A stretch of 64,000 nucleotides of DNA, taken from NCBI GenBank assembly GCA_003344405.1, contig NOWV01000032.1, forward strand, positions 522,971 to 586,970, read 5' to 3'. The DNA comes from Trichoplax sp. H2. Lineage: Eukaryota; Placozoa; Uniplacotomia; Trichoplacea. Every line of letters begins with the position of its first letter. Within the stretch, counting starts at the first letter, position 1. A model generated the notes under the pieces. The model saw nothing but the letters and a program-made list of their open reading frames with translations, searched no databases and had not been told where the DNA came from. Below are positions 37,441-51,200 of the stretch, one piece after another. The position numbers and the translations under genes are program-made.

Positions 37441-38156
37441 AAAGCAAGATTGAAAATTTTAATAATTTTAAATACTGTACTGTATGTACGTCAAGTTTAA
37501 CGATTGAGGGGTCTACTATTAATAATAATAATATTATAATAATACTACTACGCCGATATCAAGAAAGACACTTTAGATGGTTACCGTAAACTCTCTATGA
37601 GTTTCAATGTTCACGGAATATTAATTATTGAAAGTCTGGAAAAATCATCAGTGAGTGTTTCTTTAAGAGATATGTACCTCTTCAAGCCTGTGGCTTTTTA
37701 CTGTTCTGTATTTATACAATCATTTAATTTTCTATCATTAATTAATTATTTGTCAGATCTTTGTAAATCAAATCTCGAAGATCAAGCTGCTGTCGCCTAC
37801 TTGATCTTTTAAGCTGTTCATAATTATTAGTTGGCAGTACATAATTGTGTAAGATTCGTATTGAGCAATGTCGACGTAATTTATGCTAAAGATTTAAACA
37901 GTAAATACAATTAAACCATACTAATCGTCGACTATCCTTTTAAATCCATTTATATACGTATTTTAAATCGTAATTATTGTTTCGCGTAGTTGTGAAATTC
38001 AAATTCAAATACGCATGCAAATTTTCATTCTTTGACCTGGTAAATGAGCATTCCGCCCTCTAGTGACTGCGAATCAGTACGAATACGGAATACTCGGAAT
38101 TTAGTGCAGGTATAAGTCCAACTTCATTACCAGATTCTGTTACGTTGAGTAGTAAC

Positions 38157-40980
38157 ATGTGCAGGATTATCTCATTAATCACCAGGGTAGCGATTGTCAC
38201 TGCTATCCTAAATATTGCCTCGCAGTTTATAGAAGGTAAACGTTCTGACTGGTATGAGGACTCGAAGAATAGTAACTCAGATGATGAAAATATCAGGTTT
38301 CTAAAGCTAAACTTATTCAGTTCTAATTCAAAACGAAGCCTACGCGGTGGCTCGTTGCCCCGGAATAATACCATCATAGATTATCATAATTACTATTCTA
38401 CAGCAAAAATTTCTAACAGTAGTGCTCACTGGATGGAAGTTGATTCACAAAACAAGTCACAAGTATATGAAGTTCTAAAGGATCAACATAGCAGTGCACA
38501 ATTAATTCATACTAGCTTTCATTTTCCTTACTATGGCCACTACATCGATAGTTTTTGGGTCGCTACCGGTGGTTTCTTATATGTTGGATCAATTTTTCAT
38601 AGAAGTATTACATCGCTGCAATATATAGCACCGCTGATGGCAAATTTTAACGTGGACTCTGAAAAAGGTTCATCGGTGAAAGTATTTGATAATGGAAAAT
38701 CAATAGCTATCACATGGGATAATGTAACACTTTTTGATTCACCTGAATCAGGTCGATTCAAATTTCAGTGTATTATCAATATCGATGGCAAAATTATGTT
38801 TGTATACAAAACTATTCCATTGCCACCAGTAAATATCAGTAATTCTAGCCACGCAGTAAAAGTTGGCATATCAGACGCATTGTACATTTGGCACCATGGG
38901 CTTGGTATTGTGAATATATATGAATATCATCGGATTTTAATTGACCTTCGTTTTCTAAAAAGTGATTCTCAGATCTTGCTTTCGCCATTGCCGACATGTC
39001 TAACTGCGTCAAACTGTCAAAGCTGTTTCGATCCAGCTATTAAATTTAATTGTAGATGGTGCGTTGCTCTACAGAGGCAAGTATTAAAAACTTTGTTGAA
39101 AGTAACTTGATATTATTCTGTAAAGATATGATTTACAGTGACGTAATACGTAAAAGAAATTAAAAGCTGCATTGTTGTGAGTCTTTTGCTGTTCACTTTA
39201 CTGTTAAATGCAATTCTCTAAGCCATGGAATCTCAATTAGTGCACTGTATTGTGTTAAGCGTTATTGCTAAACTATTACAATACTATATACAACGATTGT
39301 AGATGCTCTGATGGAATTGATCGACATCGCCAACTTTGGCTAACTAAAGGTTGTCAAAATGAAAGCCTTGGTAGTATTAGTGAATGCCAAAAATCATCTA
39401 CAACAATTTCATCTCCTACTACTTCCAATTTTTCTGATTTAACTACCGCATCTACATCGCACTATAGTAAGCTCCTGCAATCTCAGTTATACTAATCTGT
39501 ATTTAATTCTCTTTATGCAAACAATTATGGTTGTTGGTACATTTCTAGATTGAAACTTATTTTAATAATTATATATTGTGTTATTTTTCTTGTACTTGCT
39601 AATTTAATTTGGATCGTGTTCGTATTCAAGATGATCAACAGACTATGCTTTCAACAACTGGTTCAAGCGACGATGAATCTTCCGTGGCCTCTACTACACA
39701 AAACGACATTAACTTTTCTACGACAGGTTCAAAGGCAACTGATATATCTTATCATTCTGTGTACTTGCCAGGTTGGTTATTATGAGTAGCGCGGACACAT
39801 GAATCCAATTTCTTAATCTAATAGTTCGTCATTGTTTGTGTAAGTAGTTACTTTGTTGTTTACCATGCATCCGTTCATAGGATTATTGTCTATATATTGA
39901 ATTTAGGTAACTTAAATATTACTGTTTTTCGTTACAAAAATGTCGCTAATGTTACATGGTCATTGAGTAAATCCGTAAAGTATGATATTATGAAAATAAA
40001 GATCAAGTATCGTTCACTCAACTTAGTAAGCAATTGGAAAACCCGTAAATCTAATGCAAGTGCTAGATCTGGATATATAATTATTAATGGCCTTAATGAG
40101 CACACACAATATGCGTATCAGATGACAGTCACGGTAGATGATAGTCTATTTGCACGGGGAGTGATTTCCCAAGAAGTTTGTAGAAATCTATGGAGATGGT
40201 ATAATGGCAGATGCTACGGTTACCAAGAAAGCCAGAAAGTAACATGGGAAGAAGCGAGAAAGCTCTGTCGAAATTTTAATGGAGACTTAGCTACCATTCA
40301 TAATGACGATGAAATGCAAGCTATAGAAAGTCTTCCTATAAGGACATATGCGTGGATTGGCAAGTATACGAATCATTGCTCTATCTAGCAGTGCTGTATC
40401 GACAGAAATAATGTTGCAGCACCTTTCAAGTTCAGTAAGATCATGTAATTTATAATTTTGATAAATTATAGGTCTCAGACGTTATCAACATAATTTCAAA
40501 TGGCCTAATGGAGTTAGTTATAACTACAGTTTCTGGGAAGTTGGACAACCCGCATCTAAAGGCAGAAATTGCGTTGCTTTAAGTCCTGTAAATCAAATTA
40601 ATGAATATCGTTGGATTACTCAGCTATGCAGTTATTCTTATTCTTACATTTGCGAAGTTCCAGGTGTTTCAATTATTGGTTTCCTTTATATTTGCATAAG
40701 GCATGTGAAATAGAGGTAAAATTAACTTAATATTCTATTCTTAGAGACTCCTTTGGATTTGAATGATTCTTCACATTCTGATCTGGGTGCTGTTATAGCT
40801 GTGACGATAGTGTGCATTATCGCTTTTGGTGGATTCTTTGCATGGTTTATTTACGCTAGAAAAAATTCAAGAACAGCGTGTATACGGTATCGTACCAGAA
40901 GTCTTCTAACATTCAAAACGCAAACCGATTTTAAAAGCAGTACCATCAAGATATCGCGCTTGAAAGAAGAAATTGCGTAA
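38157..40980 (+). CDS. Membrane protein with plexin-domain-containing (PLXDC) ectodomain, PSI, FN3 and C-type lectin domains
   Basis: Exons 38157-39076, 39303-39466, 39631-39771, 39907-40359, 40472-40663, 40745-40980 sum to 2106 nt, 701 residues. Order: signal peptide (1 to about 25), PLXDC/nidogen-like domain (about 70-270; SFHFPYYGHYIDSFWVATGG, LQYIAPLMANF), PSI (NCQSCFDPAIKFNCRWC then CSDGIDRHRQLWLTKGC, very close to vertebrate PLXDC1/2), Ser/Thr-rich stalk, FN3 (about 409-490), C-type lectin domain (about 500-622; WRWYNGRCYGY, WEEARKLCRNFNGDLATIHN, WIGL, final YICE), one transmembrane helix (about 638-661), basic tail. PLXDC1/2 go straight from stalk to membrane, so FN3-CTLD is extra. The lectin site reads QPA and WIT where sugar binders have EPN/QPD and WND, so calcium-dependent sugar binding is doubtful. 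Two introns need GC donors (gcaagt). The ATG at 38157 precedes a good signal peptide. Confidence 0.9.
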
Positions 40981-43900
40981 TGAAACATAAAGTAAACGTT
41001 TCTATGATCTAGCTGCCGAAATTTTAATATTCTAAGATATTTCTTTTAAGTTAAAAGAAAATAGTACAATGCAATTTTGATGTCTTAATAATTAATCAGT
41101 CTTGATTACGGTTTTCTATATCGGTACATCAGAGTCATCATAATTACTCATTGAATTCGTACACGGGCTGCTCTGCTATTATTTTTTTTCGAATAAGTTT
41201 AATTAGCCTTTTACAATATACTTAAAATGCTAACAATGAGACGTGAGAGAAAAGTTTAATTTTTGATTTACTGCAGGCTAATAATTATGAATACGATTGA
41301 CTTTTAAAATACAGCTCTGTCCGCAACTCTCAGCATTACTGAATTTCTTAGTTGCAGTTATGAAGTTAATTGTTAATTTAACACTAAAGCGATATTAAAA
41401 ATCTACACGAAATGAGTAGAATTTAGGCACTAAATTTACAGCCAAGTTTGTAGTAAGCTTTGCTATAAATTTCATATCGAAGTATATTTTCCACACCATT
41501 GGAATTCTAAGGAAAACTAGTCTAATTTATAATTTTACCTTTGTATTCTAACACAGGTTAGATTTCACATTCGTATCTTAAATACATTTAGTACCGATTT
41601 ATTTATTACTAAAAGTGCTTATTCGTATGATAATAATGAAATTTCGGTATTAATACTAAGTTGTTCACTACACAGTATAGTGGCCAACCATGTGCAATTG
41701 TATTGTACATTTTCCTTGTATTTGAGATTTACCAGACCATTGCTAGCAGAAAATAATTAATATTGTTGTACGGTATATTCGTTGTGGATAGCTTGGCTCT
41801 AATCCCTTTAAGAATATATTTACATGCGTATACTTGTCTAACAGAATAACGCTTAAATAAATCAATATGTATAGCTTTTAATACTGAATATGTAAGTACG
41901 AACAATCGTTGGCATACTTTATTCTCCATCTATCTGAGCTAGTTATGCAAATCTACATTTCGTATCGGGTGATTTGATGGTATTCCGTAGGTACTATATT
42001 CACATGAAATATATTTTGATGATAAAATTAAAGCCTTCAGATGTGACAGGAACAATGATACATATATGGTACATCCGTTTGTAGAGATTCATCAGTACTT
42101 AATTTACACAAATAATAAAATTAAATTAAACGTTAAATATCATTTCTACGCTTATATCTATACCATATATTAAAATTTGGCTGTCTAAATTTTATACGTT
42201 AGTTATATATAATGTACACGTATGATGCATATATATAACAATTATCAGGCTATATGTGATGGTGAGGTTCGATAAGTCCGCAGAAGTTAAGTTAATTGCC
42301 ATTCAGTGATTGATATAAATATTATTAGTAGAAAATGAATTCTTTATCGTAGATCGTAAATACCCGTCCACTCATTCACATGAAAGAGCAATCGGCTATA
42401 CAGTATACAAGCGTACGTCCTCATCAGGATGTTTTAAACTCTCTGATAATTATACAAGTAATATGCTATCTGATCGGTATTCCCGCAGTGATCAAACGCA
42501 GGATAGATTCTGTCTATCTATACTATATTTCAGCGTAGTGCTATACAAGATCAGTCTAATTAAAGATACGGTGCGGTATACCACATCCTTCGGCCTCCAG
42601 AGCGTTAGTTTCTCGACTAACACAATATTTTATGTAAATTTTTGAGTATTATGATAATTCGATATTTTTGTTAATTAGAATAGCTAGTAATACCATTTAG
42701 CATTACTCCTGTAATATTTGGTGACTTTTAATGCAGCCTCAAGTAACCGTTGCAGAGTGAGAGATTCTCGTTTTATATTCCCTACCATTATAAGTCAACC
42801 TACTCTTTCTACCAGTAACGGCGTTATTTGCCCAGGCCTAGTACTGTACAATGCCTAGACTGGACAGACTTTTCATACTAGTTGAGGCTGAAAATGTCGA
42901 AAAATACTTACTAAGTATGGATCTTCCGTATCTGTTTTGTAAATCATTCGTGTTAATTTAATTCGAATAAAATTTACGATCTAAAGCAGGGACTACTCGA
43001 AAGGAGAGAGGGACCAGGGCATAGCCGAGAGCTGCAAAAAATGTGGAGGTCGGCATTTCTTTGCAGCCATTTTACAATACGCCACTACTGTAACGATGCG
43101 CCGTCCTGCGCAAAGCCAACCTACAGTACAGTAGTCGTGTTCACTATGTGCTATTACCGATTGTCTTAATACTGTACAGTACTGTACTGTACAGTATAGT
43201 ACATTCTTTCCAAGCAGTACTACTGTACAGTACAGTACTTTACAGCATAGTACGGTACAATACGTACTGTACAGTGTTTACACTACTGTACACAGGACAG
43301 TGCTGTACTGTACTGTACAGTACAGTACAATAGTGTGTTGTACCGTGCTTTACAGTACTGTACTGTACAGTACACTTTACATGATCTTTGATAGGTTACT
43401 AAGCAACCTTTTGATTATTATTTTACGTACCTCACTGTAATATGGTCCCAATGTTCGATTCATCATACGACTGCTGTGAGCGAATTACGAGATTCCCTAC
43501 CAGTGTGAGGTTCCTGCATTCGTAAAACTTTAAGATTTAATTATAGAACAAGATTACTGTACTTTACAGTTATATTAATACGAAATTGTTTAATCAATCA
43601 ATAAAGTACATTTTACCACATCTAGTCGCAAGTTCATAACACAGTAGACTGGATTGTTGCAAAACTGGCTTATTGCACTCCTCGATGGATCATTAACGTA
43701 GATTGGTAACGGCTATTCTATTTATCTACGGCAAATTCGATTTAAAACTTTAAATTCTTTATCTCCTAACTGCTATTGGGATATTTTATACGTACTAGAG
43801 TTCTCAGTATTCCTTCTGTCCGATTCACGAACTAAGAAATACACTAATGTACGTAGTATTTGCTCTTCATTGCAGCCTTCAACTACAAGTGAGAAAGATT

Positions 43901-44789
43901 CGGTTACTGCATCATCGTATTATTTTTCTGTTTGTTACTGTAGAAGTCCTAGGCACCGGAAACCCTTCGAGTTACTGTGACAGACTATCATTCTTACTGT
44001 ATTTAGTTCCATAACACAAATAATCGATTCTTAAATTGAACATGTATTGCTAAAATGTCATCCGAAAGCTTGTTGACTAATGGTTATGGTTAGTATATGC
44101 TACCTTATAACTACGTAAAGTTAAGTTTTATTTATTTTGATCATCGTACAACTATGAAGATATACCGTTAAATACTTTTAATTGCCTTTGAGAAAATGAT
44201 AGCGAAATTACAGACGTCGTATGCAGATAAAACCTAATCTTAATTTTAAAACTGCATCAATCTTAGATAGGTGGGTTCCTAAAGTGGCATTTAATTTACG
44301 AAAATAAGAGGTACTGATGCTATTTAAAATGTTAAACGTTTACTATATAAATTAGTGTCATTAGCGTTATATAAGAATTCTATTCTTGATCTCTCATTAG
44401 TGCAAGTATCCTTTTCGTACAAACTAAACCTTATTACAGGAGTTGCAGAAAGTATTTACAGTCGCTTTAAGCTATAAGATTGAATCAATAATATGCAAAG
44501 TACTATCACACGAATTCTCCCATTATTCTACTTAAATAGTAACTTAATATCATACTGCTTTGAACGGTCGTTAGTTATCAAATTAAATTACAATTTCATT
44601 ATTTACAATGCATATTTTCTTACAAGACAACGATATTATTGAAAGCTATGTCTCGCTATTACTCTAAAGTAATACATCGGTTGTCACGTTAATTAAATGA
44701 TTGTTTTTGTTAAACTGCTTGTTTCACATGTAAATAGGTCAATTCTCTGTCTTCTTATTTTAGTTCAATACTTTCTCGTGCCTCATAAA
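40981..44789. other. Intergenic region before the C1orf21-like gene
   Basis: 3.8 kb without a recognisable exon. It contains the palindromic cluster at 43118-43375 and a slightly GC-richer patch at about 42990-43100. Confidence 0.5.
43118..43375. repeat. Palindromic repeat cluster 4
   Basis: A dense run of TACTGTACAGTACTGTACTG and related words, 1.4 kb upstream of the C1orf21-like start codon and 2.1 kb downstream of the PLXDC-lectin stop. Confidence 0.85.
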
Positions 44790-45990
44790 ATGGGATGTGG
44801 TTATAGCAATCACGGAGATCAGATATTTATTGACCAAACGAAAGATAAGGGGCAGGAAATTAAAGTGTCTTCAACACTAGGTATACCTCCATACAGCTAG
44901 TTTATCTATTATATTAGGTTAAATATGTTAAAAGAAATGTTAATCAATTTTTGCAATGGCTTTGATTGGTAACTGGTAGCCTTTCTGTATCATATAAACA
45001 TTTTACGTTTGGCCTCATTATTATTGCAGAGAATATTGATGAGCATGCAGATGAAGACAGCAGTATAAGCGATGGCAATAAAAATTTAGTCGCCGCTAGT
45101 GAGAATTCTAATAAAATTACTACCGTTACGATCAATAAAGAATCTTTTAGCGGACCAATTTCTTATAAAGAGCTGATAGAAAATGTTCAAGAAAATGTAA
45201 TTAAATCCTTCAGCATTCCCTATTTTTATTACTATTATCATTTATTCAATGTTTACAGTATTAAAATCTAACATAGAACTTCAATCTCTCATCTTTTTAG
45301 AAAGAAGAGTGCATCCAGTTAGTGATGATAGGAATATTTAACAGCATAACTCACTTCAGTTGTAGCGTTCGTGTTGCTTCAATTCTTTTTAAATCCTGAA
45401 TATTTGGAATCGCCTGTTGACAATTTTGTAATTAATTAATTACATATAGACCTGTTAAATCGAAAACGTTTATGGGCTTACCAACTAAAAATACAGAGTA
45501 AGTTACTGATTTAAAGTATATGAAATAGTATGGAATACAATTTTTTTATATAACTTTCAGTTAATAACACAATATTGTTCTATTTAAAAACTGATTAAGT
45601 ACTTCACCAAAAATGGATCATGCTTTTGGCTTTTCAATTTTTTTGTCGTCATTAGCATTTTATCCGCCACTGGAAGTTTAGATAGTACCTTATATTATAG
45701 AACTGGATATAAATAAAATATGTTATTGTTATATCGATCTTACAGCACAATATCGCGATCCCAAGCGGACTTCTTTGAAATGTTGGATAGGAAAATAAAT
45801 GACGTAAGTGACTCGACTGTTAATATTTATTACAGTGACAGAAAAGTAGCCGTACAGTATTATAACTGTAATATGTAGTAAACAATTAACAATGAACCAA
45901 ACTCCGGCACGATAGGTAATATTTCTAATAAAAGTTTACTTACATGTTATTTAGGGACCTGAAATTTCTGACTATGAATTAGAATCCTAG
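44790..45990 (+). CDS. Small acidic, probably N-myristoylated protein, C1orf21-like
   Basis: Exons 44790-44880, 45030-45196, 45301-45317, 45450-45497, 45746-45803 and 45955-45990 sum to 417 nt, 138 residues. The start MGCGYS would allow N-myristoylation on Gly2 and palmitoylation on Cys3, as for human C1orf21 (MGC start, about 121 residues). The C-terminal block ISRSQADFFEMLDRKINDG matches the conserved SQ-FF-MLD-KI-G block of C1orf21. The middle is acidic and Ser/Asn-rich with no other domain. Function in the family is poorly known; membrane attachment is inferred. Two exons are tiny (17 and 48 nt), but all phases agree. The ATG follows an in-frame stop-rich leader, which supports this start. 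Confidence 0.75.
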
Positions 45991-48264
45991 AAAGAGCTAT
46001 TTAGTTGTCAGACGATATTTTTGTTGTAACATTATATCGCTTTAAGCTTATGCAATACGCTGTCATAGAACTTAAATTATCTGTATTGCATAATTATATA
46101 CAGTATGAACAGTACTTGCATTAAACATAGTTAAAAGTTTCATAGATGTCAACTTTTTTCCTATTTTGCAATGCATTAATTAAGTTACTTGGTAATACTG
46201 TACATCAAAGATACTGCCTAATCGTGGCCATATTCTTATTCTATACGCTTGCGGCTAAATTTAATGTAAAATAAAAAATAAATTAGCGACCATACTCTAC
46301 TACTAAATTCATATAACTTAGTACTGAAGGAAATGATAAACTGACAGAGTAAGAATTAGGAAATAACCATATATTAAAGATTGACTTAGGAATTGTGAGC
46401 TTGAAATAATTGTATAATACTTAGAGTTTCACAAGTAAGAGAGTTTTATACTGTGTGTAATATGCAAACTATGATAAAATATTAAAGAGTAGGGTGTTAG
46501 CAAGCCCTGTAGTGCAGTATAATTTTACAGGATGAATGTATGATTTATAGTAGCTATAGCCTTATTCAAATTATGTAGCTTACGTGCTAATATATCCGTA
46601 CAAATGCGGTATTTTTTCTTAATTTTTAGCCTTGATGTCTCAGTTGTTAATGTGACTATGATACTGCCTTTACCTGCGCTTCTATTTTTGATATTATCCC
46701 CTAAAAGAAGTTAACATGCAAGCTTTGAACATCGATGCTTCATACAGTTGGTAAAGTTTGTAAATTTAAATGCAAGATTCGTATATCTATTTCTGAGCCA
46801 TCTCAATGTTTGGTTTGCGTGATCTATACAGGAATGATGGTGCTGCACTATTTGATTGATTGTATTCAAGTTATTTATGTGACCGTACGATGATATTATT
46901 ACAGTGCCATAAAAATGTAATATTTGAGTATGATAATAAATGATTCAGTTTTGAATATAAATATTTAATGATCTTTAGGATGCTGTAGAATTAAGACTGA
47001 ACAGTAACGCCTTCAGGCTGCTATAAATATATATCATTCCTAGTAAATACGTCTATAGCATTTTAGATAATTCGATACTATGTACTTGCATTGTACTCAT
47101 GTGCAATATTTATTAAGAAATATAACAATATTTGGTTGCATTGGCTTAGAATTCTGCATTAGCCAGGTCTTTTATGAAACTATGCGTATACTGCCTCAAA
47201 TTGTAAGTCCAAGTGAGGGATCAGGTTTCGGCACGATAACAATGTTGATGTTCAATAGTTGTATTGTATAATATACGTGTTACGTTACATAGGCCTTAAA
47301 ATCTCGATTTTACACTACTTGTGAGTAGTACATGGAAATTTAATAACGTTACTGTATCAATAAGAAATCTTCTATATTATCATGTAGCTGGATATATTGT
47401 TTAATAAATATATGGTGTTTACCAGTGCACTGTAGTTTCACAGCGCTGTATAAAGCTGGCATATATCATTATGGTCTTTGGTATAAATGATTAGGTTCAG
47501 ATATATAAGTAAAATACTCGCCTGAAAAAGTTGGATACAATTATAGCTTAGCATGTTTCAATTTTTGTCTAAGTTTTCATTGAATCCTTACAATATTGCA
47601 ACAATGAACTCCTAAAGAAGCCCTTTCAAGTATCGTACCGAATATTAATAGCTACCGTGATGTTTGCGTAGCTTAATTAAACAAACTTATAAATCATATT
47701 TAAGTGGTACCATAAAATGACCGGCGAATAACTATACCCAACAGCGTAGCAACTCGTTATAAAATACAGACAAGGCTCATAATAATCTAAATGGCTTCCC
47801 GTATCACATTTTGCGGTTCCCTTAAGATCAGTATGAGTCGATTTGATAGTATTTTAATTTAGTATTATCTTAAATTTTTATGGTTACATTAATCATAGCA
47901 TTTATAAATTTCATTGTAACTTTGTAACAGTTTAAGATTTTAGTAAAATATTCCGCGATGTGCTCGTTGATATACTTAGTACTCAATTATTTTAGTTCAA
48001 TATCGGAACCTGGCTAAAACTAATTACAGCGAGTACCAACAACTTCGTCATAAATGATATAGAGTCAAACGCTAAAGGGGAGGCAAGCAAACTTTCATAT
48101 TGAAGTATATGGATAAAATCACGATTGCACAGAAAGCTGTAGTACTAATGAAAAATACACAAGTACTAATTAATTTAATACGATGTGGTACAGCATCTAT
48201 AATTTTGATTAATATTTTACATTGATATGTTATTATGGAATACCAGGCATTTCATGTACTTTTG
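45991..48264. other. Tail-to-tail spacer, C1orf21-like / FKRP
   Basis: 2.3 kb with no gene seen and no palindromic cluster (only an isolated TACTGTAC near 46196). Confidence 0.5.
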
Positions 48265-51200
48265 CTATACACGATTGTAAGATCTTATGTCAAGTTTTTT
48301 AGGGTTAGGGTATTGTGGGTGCTCAATAACGCCTTCACCAAACTTCAATTCCAAGAATTTAGTATAATTATTCGGCGCAGATACCATCATTCCAAGAAAC
48401 CCTTTAACAAACGTCATAACGGCAAGTTAGTTTTTAGTCCATTTTATAAAAATACGTGCAAGTCAATCTAATCATAATTATTTACAAATTTTTTGTAATG
48501 GTTTAATGAATTGAGTTGGAAATTTCATATCCTGCTTATGTGTCTTAAACCAAGTATCCTTAGTCATAAATCCGTTCTTTTCATAAAACGGAAATAAATC
48601 TAATTGAAAGTATTAACCGAATGATCAATATTACGTTACTAGTTTCGAAGTGAACTGAGCTCTTACCGACATGCATATGGTTTTGCTGGCTAAATTGAAC
48701 ACGAAAGAATTTTCCTTCCGTAGCTTTTTCCCAAACGTAAAATTGCTTATCTGTTACAGAAAGTTTTCTTCCTGTGTGAAGCGCGGCCAAAGTATCAAAC
48801 TAGTGCATACAGTACATAGGCATTAAAATCTTATTACATCCCTATACGGCATATGTGCTCAACAGATGGGAATTATAGCAGATAAATCCATGCTAATTAA
48901 ATGACTTCTTACGCAGTATCTTTTCACTCACTTTGGCGATATCATCCTGGTGTATCCCAATATCGACATCGTAATCCCAGGGTATAATTTCCCCATTTCG
49001 GACAGCACCGAGGAGAGAGCCGCCCTAAAAACCGTCGATCACAATTATTATACTTCTTAGTAAAAGACAACCTAACTATAACTTCATTATGTCCATAAGT
49101 CTAAGATTTAATGCTATTTTCTTACTTCTAACCAATATCGAATCCTAAAGCGATTTAGTATATTAAAAACATGAATTGCAGTCTCCCGTAGAGCTCCTTT
49201 ATATGTATTATAATAACATTCAGTATCTGCTTTAGCTCAAATATTTACTAAAGTATTGCTGAAGTTATGGATATTGTACATGATGATAACGTAATTTATT
49301 TGGTAAAATTTCGATACTTATGCAGCACGGAGGAGTCCATAAACCGTCATATAAATAAGAAGGGGTATCATCAATGACAGTTTTAAAACACCTGGAGGTG
49401 AACTGAGAATAAAATAACATGACATACTGCTAAATAATTAATTGACTACGTTTAATATTATTTTTCATCGCGATAAAATGAAGTTTTAAAACACGTATCC
49501 TTAATTGTTACCTTGTTGCAACCGAGCCATTCTATCTCGCCGTCGATACCAACAATTTTCTTAATCTTGAACCTATGATAAATCAAATTAATATTTCCAT
49601 TTCCATAATCCTTCATTTTGATAGATTGATAGTACCTCTGATACATTGTTTTCCTTCGCTTCTCAAATAATGTCTCATGTTTTAGCCTTAAACGATAAAT
49701 AAACAGTGTAGTGATTAACTGTAGATACATTAACATATATGTGTTGCTATCAAAACATTTACCTATTGTGAGGGTCATTAAATAATCCTTTATATTTTGT
49801 GAAAAAGATTTTCTTGTTTATAACGGTTTTCATGTTTCTAACAGCAGCTTGAATAAAAATACCTTCAAAAAGGGAAGTGAAACCGCTATAGAAGCTCTAA
49901 ATTCAGTCTCTTTAGACTATTCATATTTCCAACTTTAAATAAACTACGGAATCTACCAGTAGGATAAGGACGAACCAACGGTACCGTAAAATTAAATAAC
50001 ACTTCACGCTTTAATAGTATCGCCACATTGCTAAATGTGCCGTCACATAATAAATAGCCTGACCAGAAAATAAAAAGATTAATAGCAAATAAAGAAGTAT
50101 GATAATTACAATTCATAAATGCTATGAAATCTTAATGCGATATCTTACTGTCACTAATATCCTCTCGATCTTTACCATAAGAAATTGTCCATTGTCTATG
50201 TAGTATAAGCACAAGAGTAAGTAAGTAGTCTGAACAAAAATGCTACCTAGGATCATAACCGTCAGAATTTTACGAAATCTACTAATTTTAAGTACAAAGT
50301 GAATGCAAATTATTTTACCTAATATTAGGTAAAATAGATATGCAATCTTCCTTCCTGAAAGATCCATCAGTCATAGCAGAAATTTGTACTTCCTTCATGA
50401 TTTTTTGTCCATCTTGCAGCGACCAAAACAGAGAAAATAATTTATATCTATCATCAAGTATTAAACCATCTGGCACCACCATAACGAACTGTGTGGCAAT
50501 ATATCTAAATTATTTTTAAAATTTGTCAAAATATATAGCATCCTATTAGTTCTACAGGTGAATAAGTCTTACGATAATTGGTAAAAATTTTCAAATAGCG
50601 TTACAGACGATAGAATCTAGTTCTTGAATAAGATCGAATCCTGAATCACTCTTACTTTTCAACAAGCAAAGCTTGGTAAGGGGTAGCAATAGAAGCATCA
50701 GTATTGATAAGCTAGTGGCATGTCAAATAAACAATATCAAGCAATGGTCCCAACACAAAATTAAATAGCGATGACCAATAAGATTTGCGTATCTACTATT
50801 AATTCACTTTAATTCTCTCTACAGTAGAAATGTTCGAATGCTTCTTTCAGTGATAACATACAATAGTTACAGTATGAAACAATTAATTCGTTAGCACAGC
50901 TAATAGCTAAGACATGATTAAAGAGGCAAGCAAGTATGGCATCAAAAATACTTAGTATAGTATGTAGATATTCCACTGTAATTAAGAATACATATGACCA
51001 TGTACCTTTACGTTAGGGCTATTAAATTGCAAAGGCGGATAGGGATTTCCGTGGCAGACGAGGAGTATGTTGATATTAGGAAAGAACTGCAGAATAGACT
51101 CCACCGTTTTCAATAAGTTATTTTCGAATTCCTCTGATAGAAGCACTCAATTAGATAATATTTTACATTTATTAGTGCAACTGTTTCATCAATCATTAAA

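Larger units (their letters stand above)
32950..38156. other. Divergent intergenic region, TRPA / PLXDC-lectin gene
   Basis: This repeat-rich 5.2 kb holds several palindromic clusters, copy B of the dispersed repeat, a short repeated unit (about 36005-36070 and 36487-36556) and a perfect hairpin at 37359-37410. I see no exon chain. Confidence 0.55.

Noticed and set aside
49458-49511. Read-through coding from the FKRP exon at 49572-49512
   Set aside because: A good donor after AACAAG and the exon at 49402-49318 restore the conserved CNKFTSRCF; the read-through resemblance (TCFKTSF) is coincidental.
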